DNA of 64,000 nucleotides from DAOUEX01 sp034430235 (GTDB lineage: Bacteria; Chloroflexota; Anaerolineae; UBA2200): positions 1-64,000 of the forward strand of contig CAYZGO010000005.1 of the NCBI GenBank assembly GCA_964478075.1, in the 5' to 3' direction. Both the position numbers and the translations under genes were made by a program. The notes under the pieces were generated by a model. It did no database searches, had not been told where the DNA came from, and worked only from the letters and a program-made list of their open reading frames with translations. Shown here in pieces: positions 43,764-52,113 of this stretch. The stretch's first letter is position 1. Every line of letters starts with the position of its first letter.

Positions 43764-44633
43764 CTAGAAGAAGTACAGAATGACGATGGCAGTCAGGCCC
43801 CACAGGACAACTGTCAGCAGAAGAGGCTTGTCGTTCAAAACCAAGTCCTCGGGCGCCCCACCCTTGCCCTTGGTGTGAATCAGGTACATATAGCGAAACA
43901 GCCCGTACAGTACAAAGGGGATGGTCAACATCATGGCGTGGTTCTCAGGCAGATTGGGGGCAGAGAAGGTATAGAGGAAGTAGGCTATGGCGGTGCAAGC
44001 AGTGACCATCCTGATCATCTCGTCAAGCAAAGGCAGGTTATACTCACTGAATATGCTGCGGTGCGCGTTTGCGTTCGCCTCGAGCAACACCAGTTCATGG
44101 CGCCTCTTGCTGATAGCGATGAACAATGCAAGAAGCACCATGCAAAGGTAGAGCCACGGCGAGAAGCGTGCAGCGCTCACCACCGCAACGCCAGCCGCGA
44201 CGCGCAGGACAAAGCCAACTGCCACTGCAAGCACATCTACAATGACAACGTTCTTCAACCAAAAAGAATAGAGCATCATCATCGTCAGGTAGCTGCCGGC
44301 GACAATCGCGAACGTCGGATCGAGCAGGTAGGAAAGCGGCATGGCAATAGCGACAAGCAGCACCGCCGCAATCAGAGCCACGCTGGGGGCCAACTGTCCG
44401 GAGGCCAAAGGACGATTGCGTTTCGCAGGATGTTCGCGGTCCTTCTCGATGTCTACCAGGTCATTGATGAGATAAACAGCACTGCTGACAGCACAGAAAA
44501 GAACGAAAGCCGACAGTGCCTTGACGAGAAAGTGGGGCACCAGTAGTTTGGCGTCAAATACCAGCGCTGCCAGTACAAAAACGTTCTTCGTCCACTGTTT
44601 GGGTCGCATAGTCTTGAGCAATGCAATGAGCAT
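43764..44633 (-). CDS. UbiA-family prenyltransferase, decaprenyl-phosphate phosphoribosyltransferase-like
   Basis: A 289-residue membrane prenyltransferase with about eight to nine helices. The two aspartate-rich motifs are NDLVDIEKDREHPAKRNRPL and the second-loop region DEMIRMVTACTAIAYF. The N-terminal MRPKQWTKNVFV and the HPAKRNRPLASGQ extension are characteristic of the decaprenyl-phosphate 5-phosphoribose (DPPR) synthase group rather than of UbiA proper. That enzyme supplies the lipid-linked pentose donor for arabinogalactan-type walls in actinobacteria; a role in lipid-linked sugar synthesis here is inference. The ATG at 44633 is preceded at some distance by GGAGG. It starts an operon with der. 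Confidence 0.85.
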   Translation of the reverse strand: MLIALLKTMRPKQWTKNVFVLAALVFDAKLLVPHFLVKALSAFVLFCAVSSAVYLINDLVDIEKDREHPAKRNRPLASGQLAPSVALIAAVLLVAIAMPLSYLLDPTFAIVAGSYLTMMMLYSFWLKNVVIVDVLAVAVGFVLRVAAGVAVVSAARFSPWLYLCMVLLALFIAISKRRHELVLLEANANAHRSIFSEYNLPLLDEMIRMVTACTAIAYFLYTFSAPNLPENHAMMLTIPFVLYGLFRYMYLIHTKGKGGAPEDLVLNDKPLLLTVVLWGLTAIVILYFF

Positions 44634-44669
44634 GTTCGAAGGTTTCCTCCATGTACAAGAATTGCGCCT

Positions 44670-44698
44670 ATGATAGCCCATTCCAAACCAGTAGTCAA
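44670..44698 (-). promoter_or_regulatory. Promoter of the prenyltransferase-der operon
   Basis: On the minus strand TTGACT (44693-44698), 17-bp spacer, TATCAT (44670-44675). Its -35 lies one base from the -35 of the tlyA promoter. Confidence 0.65.
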
Positions 44699-44699
44699 C

Positions 44700-44728
44700 T
44701 TGACTTATCTGGGAACTGCCCCTATTCT
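44700..44728 (+). promoter_or_regulatory. Promoter of tlyA, leaderless type
   Basis: TTGACT (44700-44705), 17-bp spacer, TATTCT (44723-44728). The GTG start of tlyA is at 44735, where transcription would begin. Confidence 0.6.
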
Positions 44729-44734
44729 AGCCCT

Positions 44735-45532
44735 GTGAAGAAAGAGCGACTGGACGTTCTGCTTTACAAACGAGGACTGACCGAGAGTCGAGAGCGCGCC
44801 CGGCGGCTGATCATGGCTGCACAAGTATTGGTTGATGGCAAGGTCATTGACAAGCCAGGCACACGCGTACCCACCACGGCGACGATAGCCATCAAGGAAA
44901 AACTCGCCTACGTTAGTCGAGGCGGTTTGAAACTGGAAGCCGCCTTGATGGGCTTTGAGGTTGACGTGCACGACCTGGTGGCCGCAGACGTCGGCGCATC
45001 CACCGGGGGGTTCACGGATTGCCTCCTTCAGCACGGGGCCGCTCGGGTCTACGCCATTGATGTTGGCTATGGACAACTGGCATGGCGGCTGCGCCAGGAC
45101 CCACGTGTGGTGACTATGGAGCGTGTCAACGTGCGCTATCTGCGTGAACTGCCTGAACTCGTTGACCTGGCCACAGTGGACGTGTCATTCATCTCTCTCA
45201 AACTGGTATTGCCGGCCGTAATGCAATTGCTCAAGCCAAATGGATGGATCATTGCGCTCATCAAACCCCAGTTTGAGGCTGGCCGGAAGCAGGTGGGCAA
45301 GGGGGGCGTGGTCAAGGACCACGCCGTGCACCTCGCAGTTCTATACGACGTCCTGGGGTGGGCGTTGTCCAATAGTCTGCAGGTCAATGGCCTTGTCGTT
45401 TCCCCCTTGCGCGGGCCAGCAGGCAACGTAGAGTTCCTGGCTCACGTTGTGCCCCGCTCCGGCGAACTACAGGCAACGCTCGATAAGATGATAGAAGACT
45501 GCCTCACCTCGCTCTGCCAGGACGAAAAATGA
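44735..45532 (+). CDS. tlyA: TlyA family rRNA methyltransferase/hemolysin
   Basis: A 265-residue TlyA-type protein. An N-terminal S4 RNA-binding domain (RLDVLLYKRGLTESRERARR) is followed by a FtsJ-like SAM-dependent methyltransferase (VAADVGASTGGFTDCLLQHG, the SAM-binding motif, then VDVSFISLKLVLP and LIKPQFEAGRKQVGKGG). In known members it methylates 16S/23S rRNA ribose. A GTG at 44735 begins exactly where transcription from the 44700-44728 promoter is predicted to start, so I take this GTG and no upstream codon, even though the frame is open. No Shine-Dalgarno sequence is possible for it. Confidence 0.92.
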   Translation: MKKERLDVLLYKRGLTESRERARRLIMAAQVLVDGKVIDKPGTRVPTTATIAIKEKLAYVSRGGLKLEAALMGFEVDVHDLVAADVGASTGGFTDCLLQHGAARVYAIDVGYGQLAWRLRQDPRVVTMERVNVRYLRELPELVDLATVDVSFISLKLVLPAVMQLLKPNGWIIALIKPQFEAGRKQVGKGGVVKDHAVHLAVLYDVLGWALSNSLQVNGLVVSPLRGPAGNVEFLAHVVPRSGELQATLDKMIEDCLTSLCQDEK

Positions 45533-45705
45533 ACAAACCTTTATGCCCGGACCATGTGCCTTCATGTGGGCTTAAGCTTCGTGGAGTATATTGTCCAGGG
45601 CTCGCGGCTGTTGCAAAGTTGCCTGACTGCTCAAAGTTCTCCCGCAGTTGAACGTGATGGGCTCAACTGGACTTTGGAGCAGCCCTGGTGCAGGGCAACG
45701 AACAG

Positions 45706-45734
45706 TTGGCAGCCAGTTGCAGATAGATTATAAT
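45706..45734 (+). promoter_or_regulatory. Promoter of the DegT aminotransferase-glycosyltransferase operon
   Basis: TTGGCA (45706-45711), 17-bp spacer, perfect TATAAT (45729-45734). The rest of 45533-45705 shows no gene. Confidence 0.65.
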
Positions 45735-45740
45735 TGGCAC

Positions 45741-45909
45741 TAAGGAAAACAGCAGAAGCGACTCCCATGCCGCTGGACACTTGCGCCTGCGCTGCGCTCC
45801 GTCGCAAGTGCAGGTGTAGCCGGGCCCCGTCAAACGGGATGAGCGACGTGGGTACCAGGTCTGCTATCCTGCGGATAGGCCCCAAGTAAGACCAGGAGGC
45901 ATTCGTGCA
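45741..45909 (+). promoter_or_regulatory. Structured leader of the DegT gene
   Basis: About 170 untranslated nt. Hairpins: CACTTGCG/CGCAAGTG (45778-45785 with 45803-45810) and CCCGT-CAA-ACGGG (45826-45838), the latter of the CCCG-TTGA-CGGG repeat family. No known riboswitch class recognised. Confidence 0.4.
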
Positions 45910-47007
45910 GTGATTCCGTTTGGTGACCTAAGGCTTCAATACCAGGCGATAAAGATTGAGCTGGATGAGGCAATCCAATCAGTGCTCAACAACGGTTGGT
46001 TCATCTTAGGAAAGAATGTATCAGCATTCGAGAAAGAGTTCGCGAGCTATTGTGGCGCAGCCTTTGCCGTGGGCGTGGGCAACGGCACCGATGCTTTACA
46101 ACTGGCACTAGTCGCCTGTGGCGTGGGGCCGGGCGATGAGGTGATAACGGCGCCCAACAGTGCAGCGTTCACGGCCCTGGCTATCTCAGCAGCGGGGGCT
46201 ATTCCAACGTTCGTTGACATTGACCCCGACACCTACAACGTGGATCCCCGGAAGTTGGCAGAAGCTATTGGGCCCCGCACCAAAGCTATCGTGCCGGTTC
46301 ATCTCTACGGACAACCGGCAGACATGGATTCCATCCTGGCTATTGCGCGCAAGCACAATCTATTCGTGGTGGAGGATGCAGCACAGGCGCACGGGGCTCT
46401 GTACAAGGGTCGCAGAGTGGGCACCCTGGGTGACGCCGGATGCTTCAGCTTCTATCCAAGCAAGAACCTGGGAGCTTTCGGTGACGGCGGCATGCTTGTG
46501 ACCGACAACCCGCAGATTGCCGACGAGGTGCGCATGCTGCGCAACGGCGGACAGAAGACACGCTACGATCACCAACTCCTCGGTGTGAATAGTCGTCTCG
46601 ACGAACTGCAGGCGGCGATACTGCGAGTCAAGCTCACATACCTTGAAAAATGGAACAAGCGGCGGCAGCACATTGCGGCGCTCTATACGGCGCTGCTTGG
46701 CGACAGCGAGGTAGAACTGCCCATGGAGATGCCCCATGCTGAGCACGTTTACCATCTGTACGTGATCCGCTGTCAAGACCGGACTGCCCTGCAAAAACAC
46801 CTTTCCGAACAGGGGGTAGAAACAGCCATACATTACCCTGTCCCCATTCACCTGCAAGGAGCCTACCGCTGGCTGAACCTGGGCCCAGGCTCCTTCCCAG
46901 TAGCAGAACGCTACGCTGAACAGGTTGTGTCCCTGCCCACCTATCCAGAACTAACAGACCTCAAGGTGCGCCAAATCGCCGCTCATATATGTAACTGGCA
47001 CAAATAG
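45910..47007 (+). CDS. DegT/DnrJ/EryC1/StrS family aminotransferase
   Basis: A 365-residue fold-type I PLP aminotransferase, usually acting on keto-sugar nucleotides. The N-terminal IPFGDLRLQYQAIKIELDEA is typical. The PLP site motifs are VGNGTDALQLALVACGVGPG, VVEDAAQAHGALYKG and the Schiff-base lysine in FSFYPSKNLGAFGDGG. The start is a GTG at 45910, 10 nt after AGGAGG; 8 bp separate it from the glycosyltransferase. Together they suggest amino-sugar glycan or surface polysaccharide synthesis (inference). The exact nucleotide sugar cannot be told. Confidence 0.92.
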   Translation: MIPFGDLRLQYQAIKIELDEAIQSVLNNGWFILGKNVSAFEKEFASYCGAAFAVGVGNGTDALQLALVACGVGPGDEVITAPNSAAFTALAISAAGAIPTFVDIDPDTYNVDPRKLAEAIGPRTKAIVPVHLYGQPADMDSILAIARKHNLFVVEDAAQAHGALYKGRRVGTLGDAGCFSFYPSKNLGAFGDGGMLVTDNPQIADEVRMLRNGGQKTRYDHQLLGVNSRLDELQAAILRVKLTYLEKWNKRRQHIAALYTALLGDSEVELPMEMPHAEHVYHLYVIRCQDRTALQKHLSEQGVETAIHYPVPIHLQGAYRWLNLGPGSFPVAERYAEQVVSLPTYPELTDLKVRQIAAHICNWHK

Positions 47008-47015
47008 GAGACTGT

Positions 47016-47762
47016 ATGACGAAAAGCATCTCGGTGTTCTTTCCTGCCTACAACGATGGAGGAACCATCGCCAGCATGGTGATCTCTGCCCTGCTGACTG
47101 TGCGGAAACTGACTGACGACTATGAGGTAATTGTCGTCAACGACGGCAGCACAGATCATACAGCGGAAGTACTGGACGAACTAGCCGCGACGTACGAACA
47201 TGTTCGCGTCATCCATCACGAACGGAACAAGGGCTACGGTGGAGCTCTTTGCACAGGCTTTGCCAGCGCCACGAAAGAACTCATCTTCTACACCGACGGG
47301 GATGCCCAGTATGATGCACGAGAACTGGCGCTGCTCTACCCCGCGCTAGTCGAGGGCGTAGACATGGTAAACGGCTACAAGATCAGCCGCTCAGATCCCT
47401 GGTACAGGACCGTCATTGGCCGCATCTATCACTGGATGGCAAAGCTGGCCTTCGGACTCAAGCTGAGAGACGTGGACTGCGACTTCCGCCTGATGCGGCG
47501 GGCTGTTTTCGAGCGGGTGCATCTGGAATCCAGGAGTGGTGTTATATGCGTAGAGATGATGAAAAAGATCCAGGACGCTGGCTTTGTCATCGCCGAAATG
47601 CCTGTCCATCACTATCATCGCGTTTATGGCCGCTCGCAGTTCTTCAACTTTCGCCGCGCATTCCGTGTGGGGCGCGACCTGCTGCGACTATGGCTGCAGT
47701 TGGTGCTGTGGCCCAGGCTGCGCAGGGGGACAGCTCTGGAGCCCAAAGAAGAAATAACGTGA
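47016..47762 (+). CDS. Glycosyltransferase family 2 (dolichol-phosphate mannosyltransferase type)
   Basis: A 248-residue GT-A fold glycosyltransferase. N-terminal SVFFPAYNDGGTI, nucleotide-binding VIVVNDGSTDHTAEVLDELA, the DxD-equivalent FYTDGDAQYDARELALLYPA and the DVDCDFRLMRR acceptor/catalytic segment are present. There are no membrane helices in the N-terminal part, and a basic C-terminal helix region may touch the membrane. It would transfer sugar from a nucleotide donor, often to polyprenyl phosphate. GGAG precedes the ATG. Operon with the DegT enzyme. Confidence 0.92.
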   Translation: MTKSISVFFPAYNDGGTIASMVISALLTVRKLTDDYEVIVVNDGSTDHTAEVLDELAATYEHVRVIHHERNKGYGGALCTGFASATKELIFYTDGDAQYDARELALLYPALVEGVDMVNGYKISRSDPWYRTVIGRIYHWMAKLAFGLKLRDVDCDFRLMRRAVFERVHLESRSGVICVEMMKKIQDAGFVIAEMPVHHYHRVYGRSQFFNFRRAFRVGRDLLRLWLQLVLWPRLRRGTALEPKEEIT

Positions 47763-47797
47763 GCTTGTTGATCATGGTTAGAGAGGAGGAATAGACG

Positions 47798-48925
47798 ATG
47801 AACAACTGGACCAGAGCACAACGCGCTCGAGCCCTGGTCACGCTGACTCTGTTGCTCCTGGTCGCAATACTGCTGTACATGGCTCGCAAGGCACTGCTGC
47901 CCTTCGTCCTGGGTGCCGTTTTTGCTTACGTGGTATTGCCCCTCATAAACCTGCTAGACTCCTGTATGCGGCCGAGATTCCGCGGACGCCGCCTGTCGCG
48001 GACTCTGTCAGTTCTCGTCGTCTACGTGCTGGTTATCGCTATTCTCCTGGGCGCTCTGAGATTCGTCATCCCTCCCATCGCCACACAGGTGGGCTCCCTG
48101 ACGCAACTCCTGCCAGACTTTGCACGTAAAGTATACAGTGCAGCCCCAGACGTCGTACAAGACTGGTTGGACAAATACAACGAGGTAGTACCCGAAGACA
48201 TCCGGCTGGCACTCCAGCGCAGCATTGAGAACACGATCCAATCCCTGATTGCCGCCTTACAAGCTGGCGCATTCAAGACTCTAAATGTGGTCTTCAGCAC
48301 TATCAGCTTCGTCCTTGGTTTGGTGATAGTCCCATTCTGGATGTTCTACATCTTGCGGGACCAACCGGAAATGGGTGCCCTGCTCTACAGGCACATTCCT
48401 GCTGCCTATCGTGAGGATACGCACAACATCCAGACGCTGATCGATGCTGTGCTTGGCGCCTACTTGCGCGGACAGTTGATCCTCTGTCTCAGTATCGCTA
48501 TTATGTCCACAACTGGCTTGTTGATCATGGGCATAGACTTTGCACTCCTCCTTGGCACCATGGCCGGCATCTTTGAGATCGTGCCCGTTCTGGGCCCAAT
48601 ACTAGGCGCTATACCTATCATCGTGGTCACCCTGGCCACAGCACCTTCAAAGGTGCTCTGGGTGATCGTGCTCGCCTTTGCGGTACAGCAGATTGAGAAC
48701 TACCTGCTGGTGCCGCAGATCACTCACGGAACCGTCAGGCTTCACCCGGCATTGATCATGCTCATTCTCGTGGTCGGCAGCGAAGTTGCCGGTCTCTGGG
48801 GCGTCCTCCTGGGCATACCTATCACCGCAGTAGTTCGCGACATCGCGCGCTATCTCTATCTACGCTTGTCGGATGAGCCATTGTCGCCTCAAGAGGCTAT
48901 GGCAGGCGTACGTGCCAGGCCATAG
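47798..48925 (+). CDS. AI-2E family transporter
   Basis: A 375-residue polytopic membrane protein with the UPF0118/AI-2E layout: two N-terminal helices (TLLLLVAILLYMARKALLPF, LGAVFAYVVLPLINLLDS), an extended middle region and a C-terminal helical bundle (GIDFALLLGTMAGIFEIVPV with the conserved proline-containing PVLGPILGAIPII). The family exports small molecules such as autoinducer-2 or acts in Na+/H+ exchange; substrate here unknown. AGGAGGAA lies before the ATG. It follows the glycosyltransferase by 35 bp and is probably cotranscribed, then the region ends in non-coding DNA. Confidence 0.92.
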   Translation: MNNWTRAQRARALVTLTLLLLVAILLYMARKALLPFVLGAVFAYVVLPLINLLDSCMRPRFRGRRLSRTLSVLVVYVLVIAILLGALRFVIPPIATQVGSLTQLLPDFARKVYSAAPDVVQDWLDKYNEVVPEDIRLALQRSIENTIQSLIAALQAGAFKTLNVVFSTISFVLGLVIVPFWMFYILRDQPEMGALLYRHIPAAYREDTHNIQTLIDAVLGAYLRGQLILCLSIAIMSTTGLLIMGIDFALLLGTMAGIFEIVPVLGPILGAIPIIVVTLATAPSKVLWVIVLAFAVQQIENYLLVPQITHGTVRLHPALIMLILVVGSEVAGLWGVLLGIPITAVVRDIARYLYLRLSDEPLSPQEAMAGVRARP

Positions 48926-49522
48926 GCGCAACCGCGAGCCTGCTCCATCACCAGCCGTCTACCTGACAGTTGAATATCGCCTGTGCCAAGTCTCCTCTTG
49001 CACCAAGAACTGGTCTCAGTAGATCCCAAATCGCTCTGCGGGGATTGCCAAATCCCCGCCTATGGCGTGGCTTTGGCGATCCAGGCCCGCGTTCAACCGC
49101 TCGATCAAGCGCGCTACACCAACCCCGTCCTGCCCACTCCGCTGACGCTCCGGGATGCTTCGCAAAGCGTAGTCGAAGGATCTGGCCGGACGGGGGGAAT
49201 ATGCAGTTTGGTGGTCAGCAGTGGCGCCGGCATCTCTGCCTTACTTAGCACCACTGCACGGCCAGTTTCACCCGTGAAGCAGGAGTTCTGGATGACACAG
49301 TTTCACCACACGTTATCCAGCCTTGCAACGTTGCTAATTCACCTGAGCGCGTACGCACAGAAAACTCCCCGGCGCAACGGCCAACCGGGGAGTTATGCCA
49401 ACTGCCGTTTCAAAGGCCACAAACGCGTGGGTAGCAGGACAACCGCGTTGGCCGTCAAAACCGGGATAGCAAGCTACTTTCCAGGCCTCATACTGGCAGG
49501 ATGGGGTGATACTCACCGTCAT
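48926..49522. other. Intergenic region with hairpins
   Basis: About 600 bp without a supported gene. It has a perfect 9-bp hairpin at 49038-49059 (GCGGGGATT/AATCCCCGC, loop GCCA) and a terminator-like hairpin at 49363-49394. An open frame from 48983 has no ribosome-binding site and a random-looking composition, so it is not called. Confidence 0.7.
49363..49394. terminator. Rho-independent terminator-like hairpin
   Basis: 10-bp stem (49363-49372 with 49385-49394), 12-nt loop, A-run on the left. It serves the minus-strand lipoprotein/ABC genes from the right (T-run on that strand). Confidence 0.6.
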
Positions 49523-49977
49523 TCAGACGGGAGAATAGGGAAGGAGCGATGTGGAGAGCAGCAGCAGATAGCTGGCAGTATTGGCCGCCAGTGCCGCCAT
49601 CCAGTTCTGGCGGCCCCCATCGCGTTTCATCAATACCAGCACGCCCCCTTCAATCGCTACCGAAAGTGCCCAGGTGGCCGGGATGAGCCATATCCCCAAG
49701 CGATTCAAGCGCGAAAATCCAGTTAGCCCAACCAGGCAGTACCCTACCAGGGTTGACGGCAGATTCATCAACAGCGAGGCCAGCAGTGAGCGCCAAAACG
49801 TGCCCCATTTGAGCAGTCTCAGCACGATGGACTCGATCAGGAACAGGGCCAAGTAGGCCACGATGCCTAATCCTGCGAATAAGATCGGACCGCCTACGTC
49901 TTTGGACGGAGCACAGCCACTGACGATCAGTGTGCTCAAAATGAGCACGGAGCTAAGATAAACAGTTTGCTTTTCAT
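49523..49977 (-). CDS. Small membrane lipoprotein, apparent frameshift next to the start codon
   Basis: The main frame (49523-49948) encodes about 140 residues with a lipobox (LIVSGCAPS) and four hydrophobic helices (GLGIVAYLALFLIESIVLRL, LLMNLPSTLVGYCLVGLTGF, IPATWALSVAIEGGVLVLM, AALAANTASYLLLLSTSLL). It has no start with a ribosome-binding site. An ATG at 49977 does, behind AGGAGG, but in another frame. One extra A in the AAAA run after that ATG would give MKKQTVYLSSVLILSTLIV joined to SGCAPS, a perfect lipoprotein signal. So the gene carries a 1-bp frameshift (mutation, assembly error or slippage). It lies downstream of an ABC-2 exporter. Function unknown. Confidence 0.65.
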
Positions 49978-50046
49978 TCTTTGCCTCCTATTCTTGTTCT
50001 TGGTGTACTTTAGATTTGCTTTGCTGTGTTCTAGATACGTTTTCAT
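49936..50046 (-). CDS. Short ORF with strong ribosome-binding site upstream of the lipoprotein
   Basis: A 36-codon frame begins at an ATG at 50046 behind AGAGGAGG and runs through the ATG at 49977 to a TGA at 49936. Its start region resembles the start region at 49977 (AGGAGGCAAWRAATGAAAA in both), so it may be a local duplication. It could be a leader or coupling peptide; no homologue is recognised. Confidence 0.35.
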   Translation of the reverse strand: MKTYLEHSKANLKYTKNKNRRQRMKSKLFILAPCSF

Positions 50047-50088
50047 TTATTGCCTCCTCTGACCACGCCTGTCACACTGAGCCACCCC

Positions 50089-50807
50089 TTAGTCCAGATA
50101 CATCCGCGATCGCTGGAAGCGTGTCATCGCTGCGACGAATACGACCACGTCGATCACCGCCAGAATGGCAACGACGATGAGTAGGATTTGCTCGCCTTTA
50201 AAAGCGCCAATAAACTCCCGTACCCGATCTTGTAGTAGCGTCATGATCATACCCAGGAGCATAGGAGGCAAGAGCAAAACTGCCGTCAGGGTTTGCGCCG
50301 CCTGTTGGACGGTCTCAGATCGCAAGGAAATCAGGACACCAGCGCCGGCGGAAAGCGTCGCCAATAGGAAGCTCAATGCCAGGTCGGCCAGAGCGATAGT
50401 TGGCGTTAGCAGGAGGAGTCTGCCCTCCCCGTGTGCGATGTTTACGGTCACCAAGCCCAGGAGGATAGCGGCCAGCGTCACTCCCCATGCAAAAGCGACC
50501 GACACAGCAACCTTGCCGAACAGGATGGCTCGGTCCGGCAGACAGCTAGCCAGCAGCGTCCCCAACGTGTGCCGCTCTCGCTCGCCGGCAAAGCAGTCGG
50601 GGATCGTTATGCTCACCAGAATGATCGGAACGAACACGGCGATAATAACCGAGTCGAGATCCTTCACCCAGGCAGGACCGGCTTGCAAGGGGAAAACGAT
50701 GGCCATTAGGAGCGGGCCCACAAGGACCAATAGGAACCTGGTACGACTGCCCCGATAACGGAACATCCCCCTTCTTTCTTTCCACATCACGGTCAGAATA
50801 TCGTTTA

Positions 50808-50811
<4 letters not shown>
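50089..50811 (-). CDS. ABC-2 type transporter permease
   Basis: A 240-residue permease with six hydrophobic segments (FLLVLVGPLLMAIVFPLQAG, SVIIAVFVPIILVSITI, VAVSVAFAWGVTLAAILLGL, LALSFLLATLSAGAGVLI, LTAVLLLPPMLLGMIMTL, LIVVAILAVIDVVVFVAAM). The cytoplasmic FAGERERHTLGTLLASCLPDR loop is the hallmark of ABC-2 exporters of the NatB/ABC-2 family (E-R-E-x-G-T-L). Its ATG overlaps the ATP-binding gene's stop by 4 nt. Exported molecule unknown; drug, lantibiotic or sodium export are usual for the family. Confidence 0.9.
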
Positions 50812-51740
<929 letters not shown>

Positions 51741-52101
51741 GCTATGGCCTCCTTGTATACTGTTGTTGGTTAGATCATCCACCTCAGATCAACTGCCTGA
51801 GCATCTCTTCCAGATCGGGCCCGACGCGATAGACGGAGGGTAACCACAGGCCGCTCATCGGACAGCCTAATCTTATCACGTCTCGTCGCCCCGCACAAGT
51901 TGGCACGTAACCATGGTCGCGTTGGCACCTGTATCGGGACCTTGCCTTACGATATGGCAGCCGTCCCGCACGCTGACAACTGCAATCTGCCGCCGCCTTC
52001 CGCACCAGCCCTGGTCCGTCTTAGCAATCATTGGCATCTAGGCAGAAAACGATAATCTTGGTTCGTTTCAGTAGCTTCTTTCCCATTTCCCCAAATTCGT
52101 G
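51741..52101. other. Intergenic region between the ABC operon and lepA
   Basis: No gene can be supported here. A 24-codon minus-strand frame near 51784-51858 has no ribosome-binding site. No strong repeat seen; divergent promoters presumably lie here. Confidence 0.5.
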
Positions 52102-52107
52102 TATACT
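52102..52107 (+). promoter_or_regulatory. -10 element of lepA
   Basis: TATACT with no good -35. A GTG in the lepA frame begins at 52114, six bases later, which would make the transcript leaderless. Confidence 0.4.
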
Positions 52108-52113
52108 GAGATC

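Noticed and set aside
48983..49726. A 247-codon plus-strand protein
   Set aside because: It overlaps the lipoprotein gene on the other strand, lacks a start signal and reads as low-complexity nonsense without recognisable motifs.
51784..51858. A 24-residue minus-strand peptide gene upstream of lepA
   Set aside because: No ribosome-binding site and too short to judge; conservation would be needed.
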